Under the pieces are notes generated by a model. The model was not told where the DNA came from, searched no databases, and saw only the letters and a program-made list of their open reading frames with translations. Shown piece by piece: positions 17,847 through 26,536 of a stretch of 64,000 nt of DNA; within the stretch, counting starts at the first letter, position 1, and each line of letters opens with the position of its first letter. The position numbers and the translations under genes are program-made. Origin of the DNA: Gammaproteobacteria bacterium (GTDB taxonomy: Bacteria > Pseudomonadota > Gammaproteobacteria > Ga0077536); assembly GCA_020849475.1 (NCBI GenBank), contig JADLGE010000062.1, positions 1 through 64,000 on the forward strand, read 5' to 3'.

Positions 17847-18161
17847 GGAGCGCTCCGATGGGTTGCGGGAATGGGACGATGGTAGAGCGCGGTGCGCGCC
17901 TTCGAAACCCTCGATGGGGCAGGGCGCGGCGAGGTTTTTGTCAGCCGTGGCGTACAGCGCGCGAGGGCTGCGCCGCTGGCCGCATGCTGCACTGCGCGCG
18001 GATGCGGGCCCGCCATAGGCGGGCAGCGGGTGGCGCATGCGCTCCGTGCGTCGTCGCCCTTTCTATGGTTAGAATCCGGGCCAAGCAGGCGTCGATCTGC
18101 GCTGCGGTCCCAAATCTCAGTCTACCCATCGCGCCGTCCGTGCGCGTGCCCAGGGGGAATC
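17847..18161. promoter_or_regulatory. Divergent region between enoyl-CoA hydratase and acxR
   Basis: This 315-base gap has no convincing gene. It contains a hairpin with 7-base arms (GCCCGCC, ATA, GGCGGGC) at 18008–18024 and a TAGAAT hexamer at 18070–18075 without a good -35 partner. Promoters for both flanking genes must lie here. acxR has a strong ribosome binding site, AGGGGGAATC, directly before its ATG. Confidence 0.4.
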
Positions 18162-20135
18162 ATGAGCGTCTTCGGCGAGCGTCTTTCTAACTATCCGGAG
18201 CCCCAGGCGGAAGGCCAGGTGATGGGTGCGTGGGAACGTTTTCTGTCAGGCCAGGATTACACGAGCAGTGTGGTGCGACGCCTGATTCGCGATTCCTGGT
18301 CGCGTTGTTTCGATGCCGGCGTCGACCCGTCCTGTCAGAACGGTCTGCCGCTGCTGCAGAGCGACGGCCTGACCTGCGTACTTACCCAGCATCACGATCT
18401 GGTGCAGGCCTGTCTGCCGGTAATGAGCGAGGCGCGGGATTTTCTTTCGGAGTCCGGCACGGTGATGCTGTTGACCGACCCGGCCGGCCTCGTGATTGAA
18501 ATGGCCGGCGACCCGCGCGCGGTGGAAGAGGCCAAGGGCGTGCGCCTCGAGCCCGGCGCGCGCTGGCACGAGAACGACTGTGGCACCAACGCCATCGGCA
18601 CCGCGCTGCTGGCGCGCGCGCCGGTGCAGGTGCATGCCGCCGAGCACTTCTGTCAGGGCATCAAGCGCTGGACCTGTTCGGCGACCGTCATTCGCGACGC
18701 CTACGACGGTGACGTGCTCGGCGCGCTCGATATCTCGGGGCTGTCCAGCACCTACAACCAGCACGCGCTGGCGCTGGTGGTGGCGGCCGCGACACGCATT
18801 GAAGAGCGTCTGACCCAGCAGAGTCTCGCTCTGCGTCATGCCTTGCTCGATCACTACCAGGCGCGCCTGCCGCGTCACGGCCATGGTCAGTACCTTTTGT
18901 TCGACCGCGCCGGGCGCATGGTCAGGGCCAGTAGCGGCGCGGCCGCGGCGCTCGGTGCTTTGAACGTTTCTTTCAACACCAGCCGCAATACCCGCCTGGC
19001 GGCACTGGGTGTGCAGATGGGTGACACCGGTAGCGCGCTCAGCGTGCCGGCCTGGCTCAAGGCCGACGCGCTCGAGGTCATCGCCAATCGTGGCCAGGCG
19101 CTTGGCACCGTGATCCACCTGCCCGACGCGCAGCCCCACCGCCGCGCATTGTCAGTCCCCACCAAGGCGCTGACGGTCGAATTCGACGCTTTCGCCGACA
19201 TGCTTGGCAGCGCGCCGGCCGTCGCTGAGGCCCAGCGCCGCGCACGGCAGTTGGCGCGCGCGCGGGTGCCGGTCTTGATCCTGGGTGAAACCGGCGCCGG
19301 CAAGGAATTGTTCGCACGCGCCATCCACCATGCCGGGCCGACCAGCGATGGCCCCTTGGTGACGGTCAATTGTGGCGGCCTGTCGCGCGATCTGTTGGCC
19401 AGCGAGCTGTTTGGCTATGTCGATGGCGCCTTCACCGGCGCGCGCCGTGGCGGCATGATGGGCAAGGTCGAAGCCGCCGCCGGCGGCACGTTGTTCCTCG
19501 ACGAAGTCGGCGAATTGCCGCTCGACCTGCAGCCGCATCTGCTGCGGGTATTGGAAGGCGGCGAGGTGTATCGACTCGGCGACACTCAGCCGCGCAAGGT
19601 GCGTTTCCGCCTGCTGGCGGCAACCCACCGCGATTTGCGCGCCGAGGTCGATGCCGGACGTTTCCGCATGGACTTGTTCTATCGCATCTCGGTCACCAGT
19701 CTCGAACTGCCGCCGCTGCGCGAGCGCAAAGAGGACATCGCCGCGCTCGCTGAACACTTCATGGCGCGCCTCGCCGAAGAACACGGCCTGCCGGCCATGC
19801 GCCTTGCGCCCAGCGCCCGCGATGCGCTCATCGAACACCACTGGCCAGGCAATGTGCGGGAGCTGCGCAATGTCATCGAGAGCGCACTCCTGACCGCCGA
19901 AGGCGCGAGCCTCGATCTCGGCGACCTGCCCGCGCACATCCTCACCCGCGCACCGGTCAGCCCGGCGGCCAGCGGCCATGCCCTCGAAACGGCCGAGAAA
20001 GCCGCCATCGAGCAGGCGCTGTCGCGCTGCGCGGGCAACGCCACCCAGTGCGCGCGCGAGCTCGGCATTTCCAAGAGCACGTTGTACGCCAAGCTGCGCA
20101 AGTATGGCTTGACCATTGCCCGGGCGGTGCATTGA
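18162..20135 (+). CDS. acxR: Sigma-54-dependent activator of acetone carboxylase (AcoR/AcxR type)
   Basis: The product has 657 residues. The start at 18162 follows AGGGGGAATC; upstream in-frame codons look non-coding. An N-terminal GAF-type sensor region (about 70–240) includes WHENDCGTNAIGTAL, as in AcoR. The AAA+ domain carries Walker A GETGAGKE (about 374–381), GAFTGA for sigma-54 contact (about 421) and Walker B LFLDEVGE (about 443). The C-terminal Fis-type helix-turn-helix is ARELGISKSTLYAKLRKYG. It lies directly upstream of the acetone carboxylase genes, like acxR in Xanthobacter. A sigma-54 promoter and two palindromic sites in the following gap fit it as activator. Confidence 0.92.
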   Translation: MSVFGERLSNYPEPQAEGQVMGAWERFLSGQDYTSSVVRRLIRDSWSRCFDAGVDPSCQNGLPLLQSDGLTCVLTQHHDLVQACLPVMSEARDFLSESGTVMLLTDPAGLVIEMAGDPRAVEEAKGVRLEPGARWHENDCGTNAIGTALLARAPVQVHAAEHFCQGIKRWTCSATVIRDAYDGDVLGALDISGLSSTYNQHALALVVAAATRIEERLTQQSLALRHALLDHYQARLPRHGHGQYLLFDRAGRMVRASSGAAAALGALNVSFNTSRNTRLAALGVQMGDTGSALSVPAWLKADALEVIANRGQALGTVIHLPDAQPHRRALSVPTKALTVEFDAFADMLGSAPAVAEAQRRARQLARARVPVLILGETGAGKELFARAIHHAGPTSDGPLVTVNCGGLSRDLLASELFGYVDGAFTGARRGGMMGKVEAAAGGTLFLDEVGELPLDLQPHLLRVLEGGEVYRLGDTQPRKVRFRLLAATHRDLRAEVDAGRFRMDLFYRISVTSLELPPLRERKEDIAALAEHFMARLAEEHGLPAMRLAPSARDALIEHHWPGNVRELRNVIESALLTAEGASLDLGDLPAHILTRAPVSPAASGHALETAEKAAIEQALSRCAGNATQCARELGISKSTLYAKLRKYGLTIARAVH

Positions 20136-20169
20136 CGGGCGCCTGGCCTGGCGTCTTCGCATCGACATG

Positions 20170-20195
20170 AATGTCAGACCGAAGTCTGACCCACA
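20170..20195. repeat. Family 1 palindrome, left member of inverted pair
   Basis: AATGTCAGACCGAAGTCTGA then CCCACA. It is 34 bases after the acxR stop and is paired with 20232–20258 in inverted orientation, 36 bases apart. Confidence 0.85.
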
Positions 20196-20231
20196 ATGAC
20201 CCTTACCGCTTTTCGCGGACACTGCTTTCTT

Positions 20232-20258
20232 CTGTGCGTCACACTTCAGTCTGACATT
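20232..20258. repeat. Family 1 palindrome, right member of inverted pair
   Basis: CTGTGCGTCACACTTCAGTC then TGACATT. It has two changes against the common sequence (CTGTGCG, TCACAC). It ends only 18 bases before the first activator palindrome of the acx promoter. Confidence 0.82.
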
Positions 20259-20275
20259 TGAAGCCAAGCACGCGC

Positions 20276-20292
20276 CGTTCGAAAATCGAACG
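20276..20292. promoter_or_regulatory. Putative AcxR upstream activator site 1
   Basis: Perfect palindrome CGTTCGAAAATCGAACG with 7-base arms and a 3-base centre, about 115–125 bases before the -24/-12 promoter. Together with site 2 it has the layout of an enhancer for a sigma-54 activator with a Fis-type DNA-binding domain. Binding by AcxR is inference. Confidence 0.65.
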
Positions 20293-20308
20293 CCCGCCTT
20301 CGTCGCAG

Positions 20309-20325
20309 CGTTCGATTTTCAAACG
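20309..20325. promoter_or_regulatory. Putative AcxR upstream activator site 2
   Basis: Near-perfect palindrome CGTTCGATTTTCAAACG, the same motif as site 1 with one arm mismatch. Its centre is 33 bases from that of site 1, about three helix turns, so both would lie on the same DNA face. It lies about 75 bases before the sigma-54 promoter. Confidence 0.62.
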
Positions 20326-20398
20326 CCGCATCCGCGGTGAGCGCTCTGTCGCCGCTTGAACCCCTTGTCCCGTCGAGTTTTCTCTCTCTCCCCCCATC

Positions 20399-20414
20399 TG
20401 GCACAGCTGTTGCT
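20399..20414 (+). promoter_or_regulatory. Sigma-54 (-24/-12) promoter of acxABC
   Basis: TGGCACAGCTGTTGCT matches the consensus TGGCAC-N5-TTGC[AT] at every defined position. Transcription should start near 20425, giving a leader of about 55 bases before acxA at 20480. The gene just upstream encodes a sigma-54 activator with an intact GAFTGA motif. Confidence 0.9.
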
Positions 20415-20479
20415 CTACTGCCCCGGTCAGGCGCACATGCGTCCAGCAGAACATCCGTTCGCAATCCGGGGAGGACAAC

Positions 20480-22624
20480 ATGGGTAATGAACAGAACGTA
20501 GTGGAGGTGATGGGCATCGATGCCGGCGGCACGATGACCGACACCTTTTTCGTGCGCGCGGACGGCGAATTCGTCGTCGGCAAGGCGCAGAGCAATCCCA
20601 GCAACGAAGCGCAGGCCGTGATCGAATCCTCGATCGATGCTTTGAAGCTGTGGGACCGCGACATCGACCAGGTCTATCCCGAGCTCGTGACCTCGGTCTA
20701 TTCCGGCACCGCGATGCTGAACCGGGTGGTGCAGCGCAAGGGCATGCGCGTCGGCCTCATCGTCAACCGCGGCATGGAAGACTTCCATCGCATGGGCCGC
20801 GGCATTCAGTGCTACCTGGGTTATTCGCTGGAAGACCGTCTGCATTTGAATACCCACCGCTACGATGAACCCTTGGTGCCGGCCGAGCGCACCGTGGGCG
20901 TGACCGAGCGGGTCGACTCGCAGGGTGACGTGGTCATTCCGATGCGCGAAGCGGAGGCTTTCGAGGCGGCCGAGAAGCTGCTCGCACAGGACGTCGAAGC
21001 CATCGCCATCTGCTTTCTGCATTCGCACAAGAACGGCAAGCACGAGCGTCGCGTGGTGGAAATCTGCCGCGAAGTGCTGGCCAAGCATGGCAAGAACGTA
21101 CCGGTGTTCGCATCCGTCGATTACTACCCAACGCGCAAGGAATCCCATCGCTCCAACACCACCATTCTCGAAGCCTACGCGGCCGAGCCGTCGCGCAAGA
21201 CCTTGCATGGCCTGTCGGAAACCATGCGCCAGCAGGGCGGCAAATTTGATCTGCGCGTGATGGCGAGCCATGGCGGCACCATAAGCTGGAAGGCCAAGGA
21301 ACTGGCGCGCACCCTGGTGTCGGGCCCCATCGGTGGCGTCATCGGTTCGAAGTTCCTCGGCGAGGCTCTGGGTTACGACAACATCGCCTGCTCCGACATC
21401 GGCGGCACGAGCTTCGATATCGCGCTCATCACCAAGGGTGAGTTCGCGATTCAGAAAGACCCCAACATGGCGCGCCTGCTGGTGTCCTTGCCGCTGGTGG
21501 CAATGGATTCGGTCGGCGCCGGCGCCGGCAGTTTCGTGCGCATCGACCCTTATTCGCAGTCGATCAAGCTCGGCCCCGACAGTGCCGGCTACCGCGTCGG
21601 AGTGTGCTGGGAAGAGGGGGGCATCGACACCGTGTCGGTCAGCGATTGCCACGTGGTGCTCGGTTACTTGAATCCCGACAACTTCTTAGGCGGTGCCATC
21701 AAACTCTCGGTCGAGCGCGCGCGCGCCGCGATCAAGAAGCAGATTGCCGACCCACTAGGCATCTCGGTCGAAAAGGCGGCTGGCGGCGTGATCGAGATTC
21801 TCGATCAATCCCTGCGCGGTCATCTGCGCTCGATGATCAACGCCAAGGGCTACAACCCCATCGACTTCGTGTGCTTCTCCTACGGCGGCGCCGGCCCCGT
21901 GCACACCTATGGCTACACGCAGGGCCTCGGCTTCAAGGACGTCATCATCCCGGCCTGGGCGGCGGGCTTCTCGGCCTTCGGTTGTGCCACCGCGGAATTC
22001 GAATACCGCTACGACAAGAGCGTCGACATCGCGGTGCCGCCGAGCGCGAGCGATGCCGTCAAGCAGGCAAGCTGCGTCACTTTGCAGGAAGCGTGGGGCG
22101 AACTCGCCGAAAAGGTCATCGAGGAATTCCGCATCAACGGCTTCGCGCCGGAAGACGTGCTGTTGAAGCCCGGCTTCACCATGCAGTACTTGGGGCAGTT
22201 GAACGATCTGGAAATCGATTCGCCGCTGTCGGCGGTGGCTAGCGTCGCCGACTGGGAACGCATCGTCGAAACCTTCGATGAAACCTATGCGCGCGTCTAT
22301 GCGCGCGCCGCGCGTTCACCGGAACTCGGCTTCGGTGTGACCGGCGCCATCATGCGCGGCATTGTCGCGACCAAGAAGCCGCGTGTGCCGGAAGAAGAAG
22401 ACTGCGGCCCGACGCCGCCTGCCCATGCCAGCATCGGCGAGCGTCCGTTCTACCAGCAAGGTCGCTGGAAGACCGCCAAGCTCTATCACATGGAGGCTTT
22501 GAAGGCCGGCAACGTCATCAATGGCCCGGCCGTTATCGAGTCGCCCGCCACCACCCTGGTGGTGCCGGATGGCTGGTCCACGCGCCTCGACACCCATCGT
22601 CTTTTTCATCTGCGCGAACTGTAA
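20480..22624 (+). CDS. acxA: Acetone carboxylase beta subunit (hydantoinase/oxoprolinase A family)
   Basis: The product has 714 residues, matching the roughly 78-kDa beta subunit. The N-terminus has the HyuA nucleotide-binding loop (GIDAGGTMTDTFFV); the middle has ASHGGTISWKAKE and DIGGTSFDIALI; later there is FSYGGAGPVHTYGY. In the family this subunit binds ATP and activates acetone and bicarbonate as phosphorylated intermediates, for carboxylation to acetoacetate by the alpha subunit. The cytoplasmic complex is alpha2beta2gamma2. The order R-A-B-C, the sizes and the gamma gene separate this from acetophenone carboxylase or plain hydantoinase operons. Confidence 0.93.
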   Translation: MGNEQNVVEVMGIDAGGTMTDTFFVRADGEFVVGKAQSNPSNEAQAVIESSIDALKLWDRDIDQVYPELVTSVYSGTAMLNRVVQRKGMRVGLIVNRGMEDFHRMGRGIQCYLGYSLEDRLHLNTHRYDEPLVPAERTVGVTERVDSQGDVVIPMREAEAFEAAEKLLAQDVEAIAICFLHSHKNGKHERRVVEICREVLAKHGKNVPVFASVDYYPTRKESHRSNTTILEAYAAEPSRKTLHGLSETMRQQGGKFDLRVMASHGGTISWKAKELARTLVSGPIGGVIGSKFLGEALGYDNIACSDIGGTSFDIALITKGEFAIQKDPNMARLLVSLPLVAMDSVGAGAGSFVRIDPYSQSIKLGPDSAGYRVGVCWEEGGIDTVSVSDCHVVLGYLNPDNFLGGAIKLSVERARAAIKKQIADPLGISVEKAAGGVIEILDQSLRGHLRSMINAKGYNPIDFVCFSYGGAGPVHTYGYTQGLGFKDVIIPAWAAGFSAFGCATAEFEYRYDKSVDIAVPPSASDAVKQASCVTLQEAWGELAEKVIEEFRINGFAPEDVLLKPGFTMQYLGQLNDLEIDSPLSAVASVADWERIVETFDETYARVYARAARSPELGFGVTGAIMRGIVATKKPRVPEEEDCGPTPPAHASIGERPFYQQGRWKTAKLYHMEALKAGNVINGPAVIESPATTLVVPDGWSTRLDTHRLFHLREL

Positions 22625-22655
22625 GCGCGGCGCCCGAAACTCAAGGAGACATGCA

Positions 22656-25010
22656 ATGAGTACCGTATTGAAAATGGTCCCCGACAAGCGTCGCGAAAAG
22701 GGTCTGTGCCGGAGTGGGCTCACGCTGCGCGACAACCGTAACGAAGTGTTGGCTCGCACCGAGGGCAGCGGCTGCTACAACGGCCTGACCAACATGCCGT
22801 TGAAAGAAGCCGATCCGATCTTCTTCGAGAAGCTTGCTTCGCGTATCCGCGCGGTGCTGGTCGATGCGCGCGAAACCGCCAAGAAGATTGCCGCCTCGCC
22901 CATCGTCGAGCAGGAAGGCGAGCTGTGCTTCACGCTCTACAACGCCGCCGGTGACGCGGTGCTGACGTCCACCGGCATCATGATCCACGTCGGCACCATG
23001 GGCGCCGCCATCAAATACATGATCGAGAACGAGTGGGAGCGCAACCCGACCATCAATCCCGGTGACATGTTCACCAACAATGACTGCGCCATCGGCAATG
23101 TGCATCCCTGCGACGTCGCGACCATCGTGCCGATTTTCTGGAACAACAATCTGGTCGGCTGGGTCGGCGGCGTAACCCACGTCATCGACTTGGGCGCGGT
23201 GTCGCCGGGTTCGATGTCCAACGGCCAGTTCTCGCGCTTCGGTGACGGGCTGCAGATCACCTGTCGCAAGACCGGCGTCAACGACGAGCCGCTGCGCGAC
23301 TGGCTGCATGAAAGCCAGCGCAATGTGCGCGCCACCAATTACTGGATTCTTGACGAGCGCACGCGCATCGCCGGCTGCCACATGATTCGTGACCGCATGG
23401 AAGAAGTGATAGCCGAAGTCGGCATCGAGGTGTTCGAAAGCTTTGGCTACGAGATCATCGAAGACGGCCGCCGCGGTCTGCAGAACCGCATCAAGTCCAT
23501 GCTGATCCCCGGCAAGTATCGCCAGGTGTCGTTCATCGACGTGCCCTACAAGCACGAGGCGATGTCGACGCCGGCGCAATACGCCAAGGTCGATTCGATC
23601 ATGCATTCACCGTCGACGATAGAAATTCGCGCCGACGGTTCGTGGAAGCTCGACTTCGAAGGCGCGAGCCGCTGGGGCTGGCATACCTATAACTCCAGCC
23701 AGGTGGCGTTCACCAGCGGCATCTGGGTGTTCATGACCCAGCACCTGGTGCCCAACGAGCGCGTCAACGACGGCGCCTATTACGGCACCGAATTCCATCT
23801 GCCTTACGGCACCTGGATGAACCCCGACGACAGACGCACAGGCCATGCCTACGCCTGGCACTTCCTGGTCGGCTCGTGGACATCCCTGTGGCGCGGACTC
23901 GGCCGCTGCTACTTCGGGCGCGGATATCTGGAAGAAGTGAATGCCGGCAACAGTTCGACAGCCAACTGGCTGCAGGGCGGCGGCATCAACCAGGATGGCG
24001 ATTTCCACGCCGTCAACAGCTTCGAGCCCGCCGCTTCGGGCGCCGGTGCGCGCGCGTGGGCCGACGGTCTCGATCATGCGGCCGCCATCTGGAACCCGGA
24101 AGGTGACATGGGCGATATGGAGATCTGGGAACTCGCCGAGCCCCTGGTCTATCTCGGTCGCGCCATCAAGACCAACTCCGGTGGCGCCGGCAAGTATCGC
24201 GGCGGCTGCGGCTTCGAGACGCTGCGCATGATCTGGAAGGCCAAGGACTGGGCCATGACCTTCATGGGCGACGGCTACGTGGTGTGCAACTGGGGCATGA
24301 TGGGTGGCTACCCGTCGTCCGCTGGCTACCGCTTCGCCGCGCACAACACCGGTTTGAAAGACCGCATCGCCAACGGCGAATCCCTGCCCTTGGGTCACGA
24401 CTGGGATCCGGACAGCCCGCAGTGGGAGTTCTCCCTGGGCAAGTCCGCCGAGGTTATTCGCGACAAGCAGACCATGGCCACCGAGCAGCCCTTCGAGGAC
24501 TACGATCTTTATCTCAACCTCATTCGCGGCGGCCCGGGCTTCGGCGATCCGATCGAACGCAGTTGTCGCGATCTCGAAGCCGATCTCAACGGTCACTACG
24601 TGCTGCCGCGTTTTGCCGCCGCCGTGTACGGCGCGGTCGCCAAGCAGGACGCCAAGGGCGCGTGGCAAATCGACGATGCGGCAACTGCTGCGCGTCGTGA
24701 AGCAATGAAGCGCGAGCGGATTGCGCGTTCCATGCCGGTGCGTGACTGGATCAAACAGGAGGCCAAGCGCGTTGCCGCCAAGGACGGTTCGGATCAGGTG
24801 CAGCACATGTATGCCTCGAGCTTCATGGCCTCGAAGAAATTCCTGGAGGACTTCCGCGCGTTCTGGAGCCTGCCCAAGGAGTGGATCCTGCGTCTGGGCG
24901 AAGACGGCGTGACCGGCTTCGGGCAGCAGAGCATTCCGCTCGACTCCCTGCCCGACGTGCGCCGCGTGGTGCTGGTCGACGAATCGGTCGTCGCGCCCGA
25001 AGACTATTAA
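22656..25010 (+). CDS. acxB: Acetone carboxylase alpha subunit (hydantoinase/oxoprolinase B family)
   Basis: The product has 784 residues, matching the roughly 85-kDa alpha subunit. The start at 22656 is set by AAGGAG, 8 bases upstream. HyuB-family blocks include FTLYNAAGDAVLTSTGIMIH, GDMFTNNDCAIGNVHPCDV and the glycine-rich GGAGKYRGGCGFETLRMIW near residue 510. In the known enzyme the alpha subunit holds the Mn(II) site where the activated acetone enolate meets CO2, giving acetoacetate. It follows acxA by 31 bases and precedes acxC by 15 bases. Confidence 0.93.
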   Translation: MSTVLKMVPDKRREKGLCRSGLTLRDNRNEVLARTEGSGCYNGLTNMPLKEADPIFFEKLASRIRAVLVDARETAKKIAASPIVEQEGELCFTLYNAAGDAVLTSTGIMIHVGTMGAAIKYMIENEWERNPTINPGDMFTNNDCAIGNVHPCDVATIVPIFWNNNLVGWVGGVTHVIDLGAVSPGSMSNGQFSRFGDGLQITCRKTGVNDEPLRDWLHESQRNVRATNYWILDERTRIAGCHMIRDRMEEVIAEVGIEVFESFGYEIIEDGRRGLQNRIKSMLIPGKYRQVSFIDVPYKHEAMSTPAQYAKVDSIMHSPSTIEIRADGSWKLDFEGASRWGWHTYNSSQVAFTSGIWVFMTQHLVPNERVNDGAYYGTEFHLPYGTWMNPDDRRTGHAYAWHFLVGSWTSLWRGLGRCYFGRGYLEEVNAGNSSTANWLQGGGINQDGDFHAVNSFEPAASGAGARAWADGLDHAAAIWNPEGDMGDMEIWELAEPLVYLGRAIKTNSGGAGKYRGGCGFETLRMIWKAKDWAMTFMGDGYVVCNWGMMGGYPSSAGYRFAAHNTGLKDRIANGESLPLGHDWDPDSPQWEFSLGKSAEVIRDKQTMATEQPFEDYDLYLNLIRGGPGFGDPIERSCRDLEADLNGHYVLPRFAAAVYGAVAKQDAKGAWQIDDAATAARREAMKRERIARSMPVRDWIKQEAKRVAAKDGSDQVQHMYASSFMASKKFLEDFRAFWSLPKEWILRLGEDGVTGFGQQSIPLDSLPDVRRVVLVDESVVAPEDY

Positions 25011-25025
25011 TCAGGAGCCGCAAAC

Positions 25026-25532
25026 ATGACGAGCTATACCAAGAAGGAAGTCGGCGACCTGGTGGATGGTCGCCTGCCGTTCAACACCGTGCATCGCATG
25101 CTGTCCATGCCGAAGGACGTCGAGCGCTTCGAACTCTATCTGCAAGTGCTGCAGGAGCGGGTGTCGTGGCCGGATAAAATCATCCTGGCGCGCGGCCCGC
25201 ATCTCTACATCGTGCAGGACGCGAAGTCGAAGAGGTGGGTCAACAAGTGCGCCTGCGGCCATGTGATGGGTGAATATCACGAGAACTGGAAGCTCTACGC
25301 CAACATCTTCGTGCGCAACAGCGAAGCCTTGTTGAACGAGCTGCAACCGAAGCTCATGGCACCCCACCATGAGTGGCAGGAGATTCGCGAATTCATCTGT
25401 CCCGAGTGCGGCATCATGCATGACGTCGAAGCGCCGGTGCCGTGGTACCCGATACTCAATGAGTTCGAACCCGACATCGAAACCTTCTATCGAGACTGGG
25501 TGAAGCTGCCGCTGCCGGAAAAGGCCAACTGA
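25026..25532 (+). CDS. acxC: Acetone carboxylase gamma subunit
   Basis: The product has 168 residues, the size of the roughly 19.6-kDa gamma subunit. It has no recognised enzymatic domain outside this family. Four cysteines in two pairs (NKCACGHVMGEYHENWK and ICPECGIMHD) look like a zinc-binding site. The C-terminus (PWYPILNEFEPDIETFYRDW) is characteristic of this subunit. AGGAG lies 8 bases before the ATG. It ends the operon; a hairpin follows at 25543–25563. Confidence 0.92.
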   Translation: MTSYTKKEVGDLVDGRLPFNTVHRMLSMPKDVERFELYLQVLQERVSWPDKIILARGPHLYIVQDAKSKRWVNKCACGHVMGEYHENWKLYANIFVRNSEALLNELQPKLMAPHHEWQEIREFICPECGIMHDVEAPVPWYPILNEFEPDIETFYRDWVKLPLPEKAN

Positions 25533-25542
25533 CCCATGGCTG

Positions 25543-25563
25543 GCGCCCGCGCTGTGCGGGCGC
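25543..25563 (+). terminator. Hairpin after acxC
   Basis: Arms GCGCCCGC and GCGGGCGC with loop GCTGT, 10 bases after the acxC stop. No T-run follows, so it is a stem without a classical intrinsic-terminator tail. A second GC-rich fold (GGGCCGG…CCGGCCC) lies just downstream at about 25583–25606. Confidence 0.55.
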
Positions 25564-25724
25564 TGGCCTAGCATTGCTGAGAGGGCCGGACCAGTGGGCC
25601 GGCCCATTCCTCCCTCAGCCCCCCGGACTGTGAACCACGCACCGTCCTGGCGGTTGCCTCCAGGCGTGGCAGACACGCACCATTGCTCTGCTCACAAAAA
25701 TAAAATGTGCATGGGAGTGGTTAC

Positions 25725-26420
25725 ATGAATGCTTGCAGGTCCTGCGCCGCAGCGGGCGCTATCGCTGTCGTCAGTCTTTTCGGTGGCGTCGCCCAGGCGG
25801 CGCCGGCAACCTTCTTCTTCAACAATACCCCCTACCTCTCCGCAGGGGACATCCCGGCCGGCTTTTACGCCGGTGGCGCGCCCGCCGTGCTGAGCGACCT
25901 TGAGAATGATCTCCTCGACCCCACTCTGTCGGCCAGCGCCGGCAGCATCATCGGGCCAGGGCAGTTCGACGGTTTGCGCGACTCGGTCGATGTCGACGAT
26001 GGCGCGCTCGATGGCAGCGGCGCAGCCGGCCATAGCTGGTTTTCCGGCGACGGCGCGACCGGTGTCACGTTTACCTTCGTTGGCGCCGTGTTACCGACCG
26101 CCTTCGGTATCGTGTGGACTGATGGTGGTGGCGCGGTGACGTTCAGCGCGACGGACGGCAACGGCAATTCCTTGGGTTCAATCACCCCGGCCGCGTTCGC
26201 CGACGGCTCTTCCAGTGGGACGACGGCGGAGGACCGCTTCTTCGGCGTGACTTTCGACGGCGGCATCAAGTCCGTCTTCATAAGAAATTCCAGTGGTGGC
26301 ATCGAACTCGACCACATCCAATACGGCGCCATGGCCGCCCCGGTGCCGGTACCGGCCGCCGGCTGGTTGATGTTGACCGGCCTCGTAGGCCTCGCCGCGC
26401 GCCGCCGTCGTATCGGCTGA
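25725..26420 (+). CDS. VPLPA-CTERM (exosortase-sorted) secreted protein
   Basis: The product has 231 residues from the ATG at 25725 (GGGAG upstream); a GTG 18 bases earlier is less likely. A signal peptide ends near GGVAQAAPA. The middle is a low-lysine, Gly/Asp/Ser-rich beta domain. The C-terminus has the sorting signal: VPVPAAGWLMLTGLVGLAA, a membrane stretch, then RRRR. In the VPLPA/PEP-CTERM systems an exosortase cuts this tail and the protein is attached to the surface or to exopolysaccharide. No exosortase is in the window. The mature domain has unknown function; extracellular matrix or carbohydrate binding is usual for such proteins. Confidence 0.8.
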   Translation: MNACRSCAAAGAIAVVSLFGGVAQAAPATFFFNNTPYLSAGDIPAGFYAGGAPAVLSDLENDLLDPTLSASAGSIIGPGQFDGLRDSVDVDDGALDGSGAAGHSWFSGDGATGVTFTFVGAVLPTAFGIVWTDGGGAVTFSATDGNGNSLGSITPAAFADGSSSGTTAEDRFFGVTFDGGIKSVFIRNSSGGIELDHIQYGAMAAPVPVPAAGWLMLTGLVGLAARRRRIG

Positions 26421-26434
26421 AGCCGCTTGTTGAA

Positions 26435-26460
26435 TACGCCGGCCCGCGCGGGCCGGCGTA
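26435..26460. terminator. Perfect GC-rich palindrome after the VPLPA-CTERM gene
   Basis: Arms TACGCCGGCCCGC and GCGGGCCGGCGTA join without a loop, 15 bases after the stop. It would form a very stable hairpin (or cruciform) and probably ends transcription, although no T-run follows. Confidence 0.6.
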
Positions 26461-26536
26461 GCGCGGCCCCCGCCCGGGGAATCCTGCCGCGCGCCGTCGG
26501 GCGTTATCCTGTGCGCCCCCATTCATAGCTTTCCTC

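Larger units (their letters stand above)
20136..20479. promoter_or_regulatory. acxA: Control region of the acxABC operon (overview)
   Basis: A 344-base gap holding, in order, a family 1 inverted repeat pair (20170–20258), two 17-base palindromes (20276–20292 and 20309–20325), a sigma-54 promoter (20399–20414) and a ribosome binding site (GGGGAGGACAAC) before acxA. The repeat pair probably ends the acxR transcript. Each element is listed separately. Confidence 0.85.

Noticed and set aside
25666..25688. Second sigma-54-like element (TGGCAG … TTGCT) before the VPLPA gene
   Set aside because: Spacing between the GG and GC pairs is several bases too long for sigma-54 recognition.
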